The position numbers were made by a program, and so were the translations under genes. From Echinicola sp. 20G (GTDB taxonomy: Bacteria; Bacteroidota; Bacteroidia; Cytophagales; Cyclobacteriaceae), in NCBI RefSeq assembly GCF_015533855.1, contig NZ_AP024154.1:2052501-2116500 (forward strand): a stretch of DNA of 64,000 nt, given 5' to 3'. Positions 30,151 to 39,584 of the stretch are shown piece after piece. Every line of letters begins with the position of its first letter. Positions within the stretch are counted from its first letter, which is position 1. The notes under the pieces were generated by a model. It was not told where the DNA came from. It was given only the letters and a program-made list of their open reading frames with translations, and made no database searches.

Positions 30151-31134
30151 ATGGAGAATTTAGATTACAACGTATTACTTTATTATTGTTATTCAGAGAT
30201 CAAAGATCCTGAAACTTACAGGGAGGAGCATCACCTGTTTTGTGTAGAGAACAATATTCTGGGAAGAATTATTATTTCCTCGGAGGGACTGAACGGAACA
30301 GTTTCTGGTTTGAAGGAAGATTGTGAGAAGTACATGGAATATGTGAAGTCTGACCCTAGGTTTGCCAAGACCGAATTTAAAATCGATGAAATGGACAAAC
30401 ATGCCTTTACTAAAATTCATGTAAGGGTAAAACCGGAAATTGTACATTCGACCTTAAAGCATGTTAATCCTAATGTGCGTACTGGAAAACACTTGGAGCC
30501 AGAAGAATTCAAGGCTTTAAAAGACCAGGAAGATGTGGTGATTTTGGATGTGAGGTCTAACTATGAGCATGAATTGGGACGTTTTAAGAACGCCATTACT
30601 TTGGATATTGATAATTTCAGGGACTTTCCAGAAAAGGTCAATGAACTGGAGCATTTGAAAGGCAAGAAGGTTTTGACCTATTGTACAGGAGGGATTAAGT
30701 GTGAGAAGGCTTCTGCTTATTTGCTGGAACAAGGTTTTGAAGACGTTTATCAACTTCACGGTGGAATTATCAAGTACGGTATGGAAGCTGGAGGCGAAGA
30801 CTTCGAAGGAAAGTGTTATGTTTTCGATAACAGAGTTGCTGTAGATGTCAATAAAGTCAACCCTAAGGTGATTTCAAAGTGTCACTGCTGTGGAGAAATC
30901 TCTGATCGAATGGTCAATTGTGCCAATCCAGTATGTAATATCCATGTTCCCATTTGTGAAGAGTGTGGCTGGAAATATGAAGGAGCTTGTTCGGATGAAT
31001 GTAAGGAGCATCCAGAAAAGAGGCCATACGATGGGACAGGCTATTACCAGAAAAACACCAACGGTTATAACCCTTATAAAGGACTTTACCGAAAACCTGA
31101 TAAAGAGAAAATAAAATCCATCATTCATGAATAA
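30151..31134 (+). CDS. trhO: tRNA uridine(34) hydroxylase TrhO (rhodanese family)
   Basis: A 327-residue TrhO (YceA) protein that makes 5-hydroxyuridine at tRNA position 34. An N-terminal ferredoxin-like domain (about 1-110) precedes a rhodanese domain with the active-site Cys178 in YCTGGIKCEKAS, and a C-terminal cysteine-rich part (CHCCGEISDRMVNCANPVC, then CEECG and CSDEC) that looks metal-binding. Its last eight bases overlap the start of the nucleoside phosphorylase gene. Confidence 0.93.
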   Translation: MENLDYNVLLYYCYSEIKDPETYREEHHLFCVENNILGRIIISSEGLNGTVSGLKEDCEKYMEYVKSDPRFAKTEFKIDEMDKHAFTKIHVRVKPEIVHSTLKHVNPNVRTGKHLEPEEFKALKDQEDVVILDVRSNYEHELGRFKNAITLDIDNFRDFPEKVNELEHLKGKKVLTYCTGGIKCEKASAYLLEQGFEDVYQLHGGIIKYGMEAGGEDFEGKCYVFDNRVAVDVNKVNPKVISKCHCCGEISDRMVNCANPVCNIHVPICEECGWKYEGACSDECKEHPEKRPYDGTGYYQKNTNGYNPYKGLYRKPDKEKIKSIIHE

Positions 31135-31990
31135 TGTAATTCCTGCATCGGAACTTATTATTAATCCGGATGGAAGTATCTACCATTTAAATTTGAAGCC
31201 AGAATTTCTGGCTTCATCTGTTATTACGGTAGGTGATCCGGAAAGGGTAGCCAGTATTTCGAAGTACTTTGATGAAATAGAAGTTAAAGTGGCCAAGCGT
31301 GAATTTGTGACTCATACGGGAACCTACAAGGGGAAGCGATTGAGTGTGATGAGCACTGGAATGGGAACAGATAACATCGAAATTTTTTTAACTGAATTGG
31401 ATGCCTTGGTCAATATTGATCTCCAAAATCGGAAGGTAAAGGACAAACATACTACTCTAAATATTGTAAGGGTAGGAACTTCAGGAAGCATGAGGGAAGA
31501 AATTCCTGCTGGAGCATTGGTGGCTTCTGAATATGGAGTAGGTCTGGATACATTGATGCAATATTATGCAGCCGAAACCACTTCAAAAGAAAAGGAAGTA
31601 GCAAAAGGTGTGCAAAAAGCATTAGGGCTCCAGTTTACTCCTTACTGCTTCCATGGCTCAGCGATTCTTTTGGATCGCTTGTGTAAAGGGGGAATTGAAA
31701 AAGGGAACACAGTGACTTGCCCAGGCTTCTTTGGTCCGCAAGGCAGGGAGGTAAGGCTTAAACCTGCCATTCCCGATATAATTGAGCGTTTGGCTGGAGT
31801 GGATGTAGACGGCTTTCGTCTGACTAATTTTGAGATGGAAACTGCAGGATACTATGCCATGGGTAAAATGTTAGGGCACGAAGTACTTAGCTTGAATGCC
31901 ATTGTAGCCAATCGAATTACCAAAGAGTTTGTGGATGATCCAGCAGCGGTAGTCGAGCGGTTGATCTTGCACACCTTGGAACATATTTGA
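31127..31990 (+). CDS. nucleoside phosphorylase (uridine phosphorylase-like)
   Basis: A 287-residue PNP/UDP family phosphorylase. Seen: VITVGDPERVASISKYF (phosphate loop), GMGTDNIEIFLTEL, RVGTSGSMREEIPAGALVAS and FEMETAGYYAMGKMLGHE, the last being the nucleoside-binding signature with its Glu-Met-Glu. Uridine is the likeliest substrate, and it would act in pyrimidine salvage. Translation is probably coupled to trhO through an 8-base overlap. Confidence 0.88.
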   Translation: MNNVIPASELIINPDGSIYHLNLKPEFLASSVITVGDPERVASISKYFDEIEVKVAKREFVTHTGTYKGKRLSVMSTGMGTDNIEIFLTELDALVNIDLQNRKVKDKHTTLNIVRVGTSGSMREEIPAGALVASEYGVGLDTLMQYYAAETTSKEKEVAKGVQKALGLQFTPYCFHGSAILLDRLCKGGIEKGNTVTCPGFFGPQGREVRLKPAIPDIIERLAGVDVDGFRLTNFEMETAGYYAMGKMLGHEVLSLNAIVANRITKEFVDDPAAVVERLILHTLEHI

Positions 31991-31993
31991 CCT

Positions 31994-33013
31994 TTATTCA
32001 CAAGCTTTCTGGACAATGAATGCGGCATCTTTTTGACTGCCATAAATAAGCTGAGAGCTGCGGCTCCTTTGATAGGGGATGCCCAGGAAATACAGTCCGG
32101 AAATGTTGGAAATGCCATCTTGTTCCCGAAGCTGATTGAGGTCATGCTCAAAACCATCGACTTGGATAAAGCTAAAGTCAGGTTGGAATCCAGTAGCAAA
32201 TAAAACAAAATCGACTTCTAAGCTTTTTCCATCTGCGAAGGTGACTTGATTGCCTTCTGCTTTGACTACTTCTGAGCACTTTTTGGCTTTTTTGATTTTT
32301 TTCTTCAAATCATCATAAAGGTAAGTGGGTTCTCCTTTTCTGATTAGCTTTTCCTTCGCCGGCTTGGAAAGTACATTTAGCTTATCTCCCCACCAAAGTC
32401 TGTTCTTGCCAAATAGATATAGCGACTTGAAGTTTGGTTTCTTATTCAAGGACCAATGGACATTGAAGAAAGAAGTAAGTTCAGCGACTATTTGCGCTCC
32501 AGAGTTTCCCCCACCTACGACCAGTACTTTTTTTCCTTTGATAGAAATAGGTGTTCTATATTGAGAACTATGTATAAATGGAACAGAAAGTTTGTCAGCC
32601 CACTCAGGGACATTCGGTTTTTGACATTGTCCATTGGCTACAATGACATGTTTCGCCTGAATCTCCTCGAAAGAAGACTTCACGATGAAGTGATCATCTT
32701 TTTTAATCACCTTAGATACAGTGTTTTTTGTATGTATCGGCAGCTCGAAATGGGTGGCATATCTTGAAAAATAATCTGCTATCTGATCCTTGGTGGGTCT
32801 TGCCTTTGGAGACAAGGCCATGGGGAGGTCTGGCAATTGACTGTAAGCAGCTGGAGTGAAAAGTTGGAGAGACCCATAGCGATTTCTCCATGAGTCTCCA
32901 ATTTCTCTGTGCTGGTCTAGAATGACAAAGTCTTTGCCTGCTTTTTGTAGAAATCTTCCTGCGGAAAGCCCGCATTGCCCGGCACCTATGATAACAAATT
33001 CTTTTTCTTTCAT
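31994..33013 (-). CDS. FAD-dependent NAD(P)H oxidoreductase (flavin monooxygenase-like)
   Basis: A 339-residue flavoprotein of the YpdA/FMO-like group. The FAD dinucleotide motif IIGAGQCGLSAGRFL is at the N-terminus, and a second one, VLVVGGGNSGAQIVAEL, for NAD(P)H sits near residue 165. FATGFQPDFS is the conserved late motif. The substrate is unknown; bacterial relatives include bacillithiol-disulfide reductases and flavin monooxygenases. It starts one base from the end of the upstream ABC-F gene (same strand). Confidence 0.85.
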   Translation of the reverse strand: MKEKEFVIIGAGQCGLSAGRFLQKAGKDFVILDQHREIGDSWRNRYGSLQLFTPAAYSQLPDLPMALSPKARPTKDQIADYFSRYATHFELPIHTKNTVSKVIKKDDHFIVKSSFEEIQAKHVIVANGQCQKPNVPEWADKLSVPFIHSSQYRTPISIKGKKVLVVGGGNSGAQIVAELTSFFNVHWSLNKKPNFKSLYLFGKNRLWWGDKLNVLSKPAKEKLIRKGEPTYLYDDLKKKIKKAKKCSEVVKAEGNQVTFADGKSLEVDFVLFATGFQPDFSFIQVDGFEHDLNQLREQDGISNISGLYFLGIPYQRSRSSQLIYGSQKDAAFIVQKACE

Positions 33014-33014
33014 G

Positions 33015-34916
33015 TTAATCCATAATGTCGTCTAATTCACTTAACTCAAGCCACCTGAGCTCCAACTCTTCCAACTTTTCGTCGATGCCTTGGATACTGG
33101 TTGACCAGTCCAGCAAAGCTTCATGATCTTCCGTCCCAGCATTGATCTTGTTGAACAGTTCTTCTTTTTGATTCTCCAGTTTGTCTATTTCTGTCTGGAT
33201 TTGCTTGAACTCTTGCTTTTGTTTAAAAGAAGCCTTGGTGGCTTTGTTACTAGTTTCGGCAACCTTCTTATTGGTTTCTTGAATTTTTTCTTCTTGTTTT
33301 TGAAGTGCTTCAAGGGCATCCTGTTCTTTTTCCCATTCTCTCAAGTCGGTATAGTTGCCTGGAAAATCTTTGATTTCTCCCTCTCCTCGAAATACAAAGA
33401 GGTGATCCACCAGTCTATCCATAAAATACCTGTCGTGGGAAACAATGATCAAACAGCCAGGGAAATTGTCCAGAAACTCTTCCAAAGTATTTAACGTGAC
33501 AATATCCAAATCATTGGTTGGCTCATCGAGAATTAAAAAGTTAGGGTTTTTGATCAGAACCATCAGCAACTGCAACCTTCTTCGTTCTCCCCCACTAAGT
33601 TTGGCGATAGGCGTATGTTGTTGTTTTGGAGGGAAACCAAATTGATTGAGGAATTGGGAAGCGGTAATGGTATTGCCTTTGGCCAAGGTAACCACTTCTG
33701 CTACTTCTTTGACAATATCAATTAAGCGTTTCTCCTCATCGAAGGAGCTTTCTTCTTGCTTATAATAGCCAAAAGCGGTTGTCTGCCCAATAGCAATGTT
33801 GCCCGAGTCTGGAGGAAGCATACCGGTGATCATATTGAGGAAAGTGGTCTTACCAGCTCCGTTTGGACCTACAATACCGATTTTATCACCTTTTTTAAAA
33901 GTATAGGTAAAGTCTTTGATGATGGTTTTGTCATCATAGCTTTTGGAAAGCTTTTCTATTTCTATGATCTTACTCCCTAATCTTTGAGAAGATACTTGAA
34001 GTTCAATTTCTCTTTCCTCTTTCTTTTGGAAGGCTTTCTCCTTTGTAGCTTCAAAAGCATCAATTCTGTATTTGGCTTTGGTACCTCTGGCCTTTGGTTG
34101 TCTCCTGATCCAATCCAGCTCTTTTTTGTAGAGGCTTTTTGCCTTTTCTTGTTCTGTCGCCTCTATTTCCCTTCTCTCGGCTTTTTTGTCCAAGAAATAA
34201 CTGTAATTGCCCGTGTACCTGAAAATCTTGCCTGCATCCAACTCAAGGATTTCATTGGTGACCTTTTCCAAGAAATATCTATCGTGGGTAACCATAAATA
34301 TGGAAAGGTTGGCTTTGGACAGATAATCCTCCAACCATTCGATGGTTTTTAAGTCCAAGTGGTTGGTGGGCTCATCCAAAAGTAGCAAATCAGGTTTTTC
34401 TAGGATGGCTTTTGCCAAAGCAACACGCTTTCTTTGTCCACCAGATAAATTCCCCACAGGAAGGTCTGTGTCATGGAGACCTAATTTTCCAAGGACCTCT
34501 TTGACCTGATATTCAAAATCCCAAGCCTGAAGCCTATCCATTTTTTCCATCAAATTGTTCAGCTCATCACTATTGTCCTTGCCAGACTGGGCAGCGACCA
34601 TTGCTTTCTGATATTGCTCAATGACGTTGAGAATTTCACTGGATGAGTCCGAAAATATGGTTTGATAAATGGATAGGTTGCCATCAAAAACAGGATTTTG
34701 ATGGACGTAAGCTATTTTTACAGTTTGATTGATTGCAATTTCTCCTTCATCAGCTACTTCTAGGCCCATGATGATTTTCATCAAAGTGGATTTTCCTGCC
34801 CCATTGATGCCTACTAGGGCTACTTTTTGCCCTTGGTCTATTCCAAATGAGATTTTATTAAAGAGTGGCTTTTCTCCAAAAGCCTTAGAGAGATTTTCTA
34901 CAGAAAGGTAATTCAT
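33015..34916 (-). CDS. ABC-F family ATPase, Uup-like
   Basis: A 633-residue soluble protein with two ABC domains and no membrane segments. Domain 1: Walker A GINGAGKST, signature LSGGQRKRVALAKA, Walker B LLLLDEPTNHLD. Domain 2: GPNGAGKTT, LSGGERRRLQLLM, FLILDEPTNDLD. Between them lies the charged linker, and a C-terminal coiled coil (about 545-633) as in Uup follows. ABC-F proteins act on ribosomes or in DNA metabolism; no antibiotic-resistance role is implied. The ATG at 34916 is used rather than a TTG two codons earlier. Confidence 0.93.
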   Translation of the reverse strand: MNYLSVENLSKAFGEKPLFNKISFGIDQGQKVALVGINGAGKSTLMKIIMGLEVADEGEIAINQTVKIAYVHQNPVFDGNLSIYQTIFSDSSSEILNVIEQYQKAMVAAQSGKDNSDELNNLMEKMDRLQAWDFEYQVKEVLGKLGLHDTDLPVGNLSGGQRKRVALAKAILEKPDLLLLDEPTNHLDLKTIEWLEDYLSKANLSIFMVTHDRYFLEKVTNEILELDAGKIFRYTGNYSYFLDKKAERREIEATEQEKAKSLYKKELDWIRRQPKARGTKAKYRIDAFEATKEKAFQKKEEREIELQVSSQRLGSKIIEIEKLSKSYDDKTIIKDFTYTFKKGDKIGIVGPNGAGKTTFLNMITGMLPPDSGNIAIGQTTAFGYYKQEESSFDEEKRLIDIVKEVAEVVTLAKGNTITASQFLNQFGFPPKQQHTPIAKLSGGERRRLQLLMVLIKNPNFLILDEPTNDLDIVTLNTLEEFLDNFPGCLIIVSHDRYFMDRLVDHLFVFRGEGEIKDFPGNYTDLREWEKEQDALEALQKQEEKIQETNKKVAETSNKATKASFKQKQEFKQIQTEIDKLENQKEELFNKINAGTEDHEALLDWSTSIQGIDEKLEELELRWLELSELDDIMD

Positions 34917-35007
34917 GCTCAAAATTAATCAAAAAATATCCGCATCCATCACTACTTTGTAAACTAAAGACAGTAATGAAGTTTTATGATTTCAAAATGC
35001 CATTAGC

Positions 35008-35331
35008 CTATGCTTGGTTGTTGTTAAAAAGTGTTTTGATGGCATCGGACAATTCTTTTAAGCCAGCTTTAAAATGTTCTTTGGATTTTTCCAACATAGG
35101 ACTGATACTTTCTTTTCTGGATTGGTATTTTTCCTCAAAGTCTTTACGACGTTTGGTGAATTCCTTTTCTAAAGATTCCTTGTCTTTTCTTAATTCCTTG
35201 ACTTTCTTTTCTACCTCTACCTTTGCTTCTCCGCCAGCTTCAGCTCCTTTTGCAATCAATTCCTCGATTTTGTGACCGATTTCCTGGAGTAAGTTTTCTA
35301 CTTCTTCAAATGATGATTTTTTAGTAGTCAT
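35008..35331 (-). CDS. small coiled-coil protein, unknown function
   Basis: A 107-residue highly charged helical protein: Lys/Glu-rich heptads from EEVENLLQEIGHKIEELI through VEKKVKELRKDKESLEKEF, no cysteine, no signal peptide. It starts at the ATG at 35331 (MTTKKSS); the open frame upstream is not supported. I do not recognise the family. It lies between porT and the ABC-F gene on the same strand. Confidence 0.7.
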   Translation of the reverse strand: MTTKKSSFEEVENLLQEIGHKIEELIAKGAEAGGEAKVEVEKKVKELRKDKESLEKEFTKRRKDFEEKYQSRKESISPMLEKSKEHFKAGLKELSDAIKTLFNNNQA

Positions 35332-35430
35332 GCTTCCTTGGTTATGGTAAAAGAATATTCTATCAATATACAAACAGATAAGGATAAATGTGGTTCGACA
35401 CACTATGAATTTACACCTTTTTGGAGCGAT

Positions 35431-36207
35431 TTACTGGAAGTTCAGCAATACGGTGATGGATTTTCTTCTCAATTCTTCAATGGCACCGGCAAATTCAGGG
35501 TCAGTGGTTGCTGGTTCATAGATATTTGATAGGCCGTGGGAAAACCGGATTTCGGGAGAGAATTTAAAGAATTTAAAGTAAAAATCGAAGCCCATGCCCA
35601 GCTCCAAAGCCACATCCTTTCCTTTTATGACCAATGGATCTGCGTCTGCTTCGTCCTGGGATTTGGTCCTGAACATCGGGTTGGCCCCTCCGGTAAAGAA
35701 CATTCGGGTATTGTTGAAGCGCATGGATTTATACTTAAATATCAAAGGTAACTCCACCATGGTGGCTTCGGTAATGATAGACTCTGTTCTGACTCCAACT
35801 CCAGTTTGTTCAAAATCATCATCCCGGAAATAATTAATGTCAGTCTGGTACTCGTAAAAACCAACTTTGGGAGTAGCTAAAAAATTAAGCTGATCGTGCA
35901 ACCTGAAGGTAAGTAAGAAACCCAAAGAAAAGCCAGGAGAAAATACTGGCATGATACTTTGAATTTGCCTGTATTGGGTCTGCGTTGGATCCATATAGGC
36001 ATCGCTGTACTTAAGCCTTAGGCTAGACGTATGGCCAGCCAAAAAGAAACCGTAACTGAGAAACTGGTCGTCTTGGCCAGATTGGTTGAGCGGAGCATAA
36101 CTGCTCTGCGCAAAAAGTGGACATATTAATAGGAAAGAGAAAATAGCCGTGAGGCTTATTTTTCTCCGATATAGATTGAGCTTATGCCGAATGTCAGCGG
36201 TCTGCAT
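35431..36207 (-). CDS. porT: PorT, outer-membrane beta-barrel protein of type IX secretion/gliding
   Basis: A 258-residue outer-membrane protein. A signal peptide ([19 protein letters not shown], about 17-35) is followed by alternating beta strands and ends in FQ. The order ubiE-porT and the sequence [13 protein letters not shown] fit PorT, needed for the Bacteroidota type IX secretion system. The only usable start is the ATG at 36207, inside the end of ubiE; this gives a 52-base overlap and puts about 16 extra residues before the signal peptide. Confidence 0.85.
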   Translation of the reverse strand: MQTADIRHKLNLYRRKISLTAIFSFLLICPLFAQSSYAPLNQSGQDDQFLSYGFFLAGHTSSLRLKYSDAYMDPTQTQYRQIQSIMPVFSPGFSLGFLLTFRLHDQLNFLATPKVGFYEYQTDINYFRDDDFEQTGVGVRTESIITEATMVELPLIFKYKSMRFNNTRMFFTGGANPMFRTKSQDEADADPLVIKGKDVALELGMGFDFYFKFFKFSPEIRFSHGLSNIYEPATTDPEFAGAIEELRRKSITVLLNFQ

Positions 36208-36878
36208 TTTGTATTGGTAAAACCTACTTTCTTTAACACTGTCAGAAAATTATCCCCATCAGGGAAAGCCTGTACTGACTCAGGTAAATATGTGTAGGCA
36301 GACTGATCTTTGGATATAAGCTTGCCTATCTGAGGTAAAATATACTTGAAATAAAAATTGTATCCTTGCTTAAGAGGAAACTTTTTAGGCTTGGAGAATT
36401 CAATGATCACCACTTTGCCTCCTGGCTTAAGTACACGGAACATATCCGCAAGTCCTTTTTCCAAGTTTTCGAAGTTTCTTACCCCAAAGGAAACGATGAC
36501 AGCATCAAATTTATTTTCTTCAAAAAGCAACTTTTCGGAATCACCCATTTGTAATTCGATAAGGTGATCCAGCTTTTTGTTTTTGATTTTCTTTTTACCT
36601 TCAGCCAACATGCCTTCGGAAATATCCACTCCGATTACCTTTTCGGGCTTCAGCGCCAGCGCTTCAATAGCAAAGTCACCAGTACCTGTAGCAATATCCA
36701 AGATCAGTTTTGGCTGATCTTTCTGAAGCATTTTGATGGCTTTTTTCCTCCAGGTAATATCAATGCCCAGACTCAGGAGATGGTTCAGTAAATCATAACG
36801 CTTGCTGATATTGTTGAACATGTTGGCCACTTGGGCCTTTTTTCCTTCTTGTTGATCTTTGTAGGGAACTACTGACAT
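36156..36878 (-). CDS. ubiE: demethylmenaquinone methyltransferase (UbiE/MenG)
   Basis: A 240-residue class I methyltransferase for the last step of menaquinone synthesis. Seen: [21 protein letters not shown], the SAM site [25 protein letters not shown] and [25 protein letters not shown]. Bacteroidota respire with menaquinone, so the MenG role is likelier than ubiquinone synthesis. It overlaps porT downstream and is divergent from engB. Confidence 0.95.
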   Translation of the reverse strand: MSVVPYKDQQEGKKAQVANMFNNISKRYDLLNHLLSLGIDITWRKKAIKMLQKDQPKLILDIATGTGDFAIEALALKPEKVIGVDISEGMLAEGKKKIKNKKLDHLIELQMGDSEKLLFEENKFDAVIVSFGVRNFENLEKGLADMFRVLKPGGKVVIIEFSKPKKFPLKQGYNFYFKYILPQIGKLISKDQSAYTYLPESVQAFPDGDNFLTVLKKVGFTNTKCRPLTFGISSIYIGEK

Positions 36879-36976
36879 TGAATTACTCTGTTTGGATGCG
36901 CAATATTACTAAGTAAACACGAGCAATGGAAAAATGTTAAAGATTAATTGGTGTAAGGGTTTTGGAAGGAAAGGCT

Positions 36977-36984
36977 TACCTTTG
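36977..36984 (+). promoter_or_regulatory. -7 element upstream of engB
   Basis: TACCTTTG matches TAnnTTTG, 17 bases before the engB ATG. A TTTG lies only 12 bases upstream, so the -33 part is not convincing. An AGAAGGA stretch just before the ATG at 37002 can serve as ribosome-binding site. Confidence 0.45.
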
Positions 36985-37001
36985 TAAAAAATGAGAAGGA
37001 A

Positions 37002-37607
37002 ATGATTAAGAAGGCGACATTTTTAACAAGTAATTCAGACTATAGAAAGTGCCCGACTCCCAATAAACCGGAGTTTGCTTTTATAGGTAGATCCAATGTA
37101 GGGAAAAGCTCATTGATCAATATGCTGACCAATAATAAGAGCTTGGCCAAAATATCTGGAAAACCCGGTAAAACTCAGCTTATCAATCATTTTGAGGCTG
37201 ATGGAAAATGGTTTATTGTGGATTTGCCAGGGTATGGATTTGCTCAGGTAAGCAAGACCTTAAAATCTGATTGGGAGAAAATGATCAAAGGATACCTGAC
37301 CAATCGGGAAAACCTTCAAGCCACTTTCGTGTTGATTGATAGCAGACTTGACCCGCAAAAAAAAGACCTAGAGTTTATTCTTTGGTGTGCTCAGAATGGC
37401 GTTCCCATTGTTTTGGTGTTTACCAAAGCCGATAAATTATCGGTCAGCAAGGTAAAGGGGAATATCCAGAAGTTTATGGCTACGTCTAAGACTATATTTG
37501 AAGAAGCTCCTTTGTACTTTGTGACATCAAGTGCTTCAGCCGTAGGAAGGGAGGAGTTGACGGACTTTATGCGACAACTGACTGAAGAATTTTATGCTGA
37601 ACAGTGA
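37002..37607 (+). CDS. engB: ribosome biogenesis GTPase EngB/YihA
   Basis: A 201-residue GTPase for large-subunit assembly. G1 GRSNVGKSS (29-37), G2 region KPGKTQLINHF, G3 DLPGYG, and G4 TKADK are all intact. An AGAAGGA ribosome-binding site precedes the ATG, unusual for this genome. Confidence 0.96.
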   Translation: MIKKATFLTSNSDYRKCPTPNKPEFAFIGRSNVGKSSLINMLTNNKSLAKISGKPGKTQLINHFEADGKWFIVDLPGYGFAQVSKTLKSDWEKMIKGYLTNRENLQATFVLIDSRLDPQKKDLEFILWCAQNGVPIVLVFTKADKLSVSKVKGNIQKFMATSKTIFEEAPLYFVTSSASAVGREELTDFMRQLTEEFYAEQ

Positions 37608-37613
37608 TTTGCC

Positions 37614-37643
37614 TTGAGCTTTTAAGGCGAAATCATATATTTG
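37614..37643 (+). promoter_or_regulatory. promoter of the DUF5606 gene
   Basis: TTG (37614-37616), 19 bases, then TATATTTG (37636-37643), a near-full match to the Bacteroidota promoter. The start codon follows 24 bases downstream. Confidence 0.6.
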
Positions 37644-37667
37644 CAAGCTGATTTTAAAAGATGAATT

Positions 37668-38108
37668 ATGGGATTTAATGAAATAGCTACCGTAGCTGGT
37701 AAACCTGGATTATACAAAGTGCTTAAGCCAAGCAGAAGTGGGGTGATCTTAGAATCAATGGATGCCAAAAAGGCAAAATTGGTTGTAGGTGCTAACCATC
37801 GCGTTTCCATTTTAAGTGAAATTTCGATTTATACCATGACGGAAGAGGGGTCTACTCCTTTGCAAGAGGTCATGATCAATATCGAAAAGGAATTTTCAGG
37901 AGATACTGGTTTGGCCAAAGGTGCTGATAATGATGAGTACATTGCCTTTATGAAACATATTTTGCCTGATTTTGATGAGGAGAGAGTATATCCTTCTGAT
38001 ATCAAGAAGTTGATCTCTTGGTACAAAATCATCAGGGAAAATACACCTGAACTCTTGGAAGAGCAGGCTGAAGGTGGTGAAGAGGCTGCTGAGGAGAAAG
38101 AGGCTTAA
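37668..38108 (+). CDS. DUF5606 family protein
   Basis: A 146-residue cytoplasmic protein of the Bacteroidota family DUF5606, function unknown. The N-terminal half is beta-rich (IATVAGKPGLYKVLKPSRSGVILESMD, then NHRVSILSEISIYT); the C-terminal tail is acidic and Glu/Ala-rich. It has its own promoter and terminator. Confidence 0.85.
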   Translation: MGFNEIATVAGKPGLYKVLKPSRSGVILESMDAKKAKLVVGANHRVSILSEISIYTMTEEGSTPLQEVMINIEKEFSGDTGLAKGADNDEYIAFMKHILPDFDEERVYPSDIKKLISWYKIIRENTPELLEEQAEGGEEAAEEKEA

Positions 38109-38138
38109 TAAAAACTTAAAGTTTGAAATAGAATATTT

Positions 38139-38186
38139 AGCTACTTTTTGGGATTTTTATACTGTCTCAAAAAGTAGCTTTTTTAT
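38139..38186 (+). terminator. terminator ending the DUF5606 unit, abutting the next start codon
   Basis: A 12-bp perfect stem AGCTACTTTTTG (38139-38150) with CAAAAAGTAGCT (38168-38179), loop 17 nt, followed by a run of T (38180-38185). The run ends two bases before the ATG of the next gene at 38188. Confidence 0.8.
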
Positions 38187-38187
38187 T

Positions 38188-38487
38188 ATGAACTCACTGT
38201 ACATATCCGAAAGCGCGCAACTTCTTCAGAAGGATTTTGAACTATCACTTCCTGAGGAAGACCTCACAAGGGAAGCACTAATTGAACTTCTTTCGCCGGT
38301 TGTAAGCAACTTACTCAATCGTGACTTCGAAAGACTGCTGCATATCTGTTACAGGATTGATCTCGGGGAGCAAAAGCTTAAGTACATTTTGCACCAAGCT
38401 AATCCTGAGTCTTTGGCAAAAGAATTAAGTGCTGCGTTGGTGGACAGACAGATTCAGAAAGTTGAAATCAGAAGAAGGTACCAATAG
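38188..38487 (+). CDS. small conserved-looking helical protein, unknown function
   Basis: A 99-residue, mostly helical protein (SAQLLQKDFELSLPEEDLTREALIEL, then LLHICYRIDLGEQKLKYIL and ELSAALVDRQIQKVEIRRRYQ). No signal peptide or known motif. I do not recognise a named family, though it looks like a Bacteroidota-conserved protein. The start at 38188 comes straight after a terminator T run, so there is no ribosome-binding site and little 5' leader. Confidence 0.7.
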   Translation: MNSLYISESAQLLQKDFELSLPEEDLTREALIELLSPVVSNLLNRDFERLLHICYRIDLGEQKLKYILHQANPESLAKELSAALVDRQIQKVEIRRRYQ

Positions 38488-38501
38488 ACCCGGTCTGAAG
38501 T

Positions 38502-39527
38502 TTAAACCGTAGCTTCTTTCAAGTGCCCTTCCGCTTCTTCTACCATCACCGTAGAACCAATGTATAGCGGGGTTCTTTGGTGGAGGGAAGTAGGTTGGAT
38601 GTCCAAGATCCTGTTTCTCCCATCAGAGGCTGAAGCGCCAGCTTGCTCCGCAATAAAGGCCAGGGAGTTGGCCTCATAAAGTAACCTAAGTTTGCCTTCA
38701 GGTGCTTTTGCAGTGCTTGGGTAGATGTAAATTCCGCCTTTCAATAAGTTTCTGTGAAAGTCGGCTACCAAACTGCCAATATATCTTGCACTAAAATCCC
38801 TTTCCTTGCAGGAAGTAATATAATTTTTGATTCCCTCGCTGATTTGAGAGTTCAAACCTTCATTGATGCTGTATATTTTTCCGTCTTTTGGGGCGCAGAT
38901 ATTAGGGTGTGAGAGGAAGAATTCTCCTAAAGATTGTTCATAAGTAAAGCCATTGACACCCTTTCCTGTGGTATAAACGAGCATGGTGGAAGAGCCGTAA
39001 AGCACATAACCTGCAGCTACCTGTTTATTTCCAGGTTGCATGATGTCTTCGGGCTGAATGGGACTTCCTACAGGCGTAACTCTTCTGTATATGGAAAAGA
39101 TGGTTCCGATAGAAATATTTACATCGATGTTTGAAGAACCATCGAGAGGATCCATGGCCACGACATATTTTCCGCTGCTGTTTTGTAAATCAATGACTTC
39201 ATCATCTTCTTCAGATACGATAGCACACACTTCACCTCCTTTGGTCAGTGCCCTTGAAAATCTAATATTGGCAACCACATCCAATTTTTGCTGTTCTTCT
39301 CCTTGCACATTGGTGTTGCCAAAGGCACCACCAATATTAGAGAGTCCTGCTCGGTTGATCTCTCGATTTACTATCTTTGAGGCCAAGGCAATGTCTCGAA
39401 GGATTTGCGACAACTCTCCCGAAGCAAAAGGGAAGTCATCTTGTTTCATTTTGATAAAACGGTCTAATGTGACACCGACGGAATAGCCCAAGGCAGAGTG
39501 ATCAGGCTGGTATGGTTTTGTCTTCAT
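38502..39527 (-). CDS. fbp: fructose-1,6-bisphosphatase, class 1
   Basis: A 341-residue gluconeogenic phosphatase. Seen: [18 protein letters not shown], the metal-site EEDDEVI and [20 protein letters not shown], and [35 protein letters not shown]. All class 1 hallmarks are intact and length is normal. It is divergent from the aspartate kinase gene across 57 bases. Confidence 0.96.
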   Translation of the reverse strand: MKTKPYQPDHSALGYSVGVTLDRFIKMKQDDFPFASGELSQILRDIALASKIVNREINRAGLSNIGGAFGNTNVQGEEQQKLDVVANIRFSRALTKGGEVCAIVSEEDDEVIDLQNSSGKYVVAMDPLDGSSNIDVNISIGTIFSIYRRVTPVGSPIQPEDIMQPGNKQVAAGYVLYGSSTMLVYTTGKGVNGFTYEQSLGEFFLSHPNICAPKDGKIYSINEGLNSQISEGIKNYITSCKERDFSARYIGSLVADFHRNLLKGGIYIYPSTAKAPEGKLRLLYEANSLAFIAEQAGASASDGRNRILDIQPTSLHQRTPLYIGSTVMVEEAEGHLKEATV

Positions 39528-39584
39528 ATCCTTGAAAAGTGCAATTTTAAATATAACCCACTGAAAAATACAACTTATATTTTT

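Noticed and set aside
39498..39584. Longer aspartate kinase start reaching into fbp
   Set aside because: The added 29 residues are unlike the family, and the ATG at 39585 gives the canonical YKFGGAS start.
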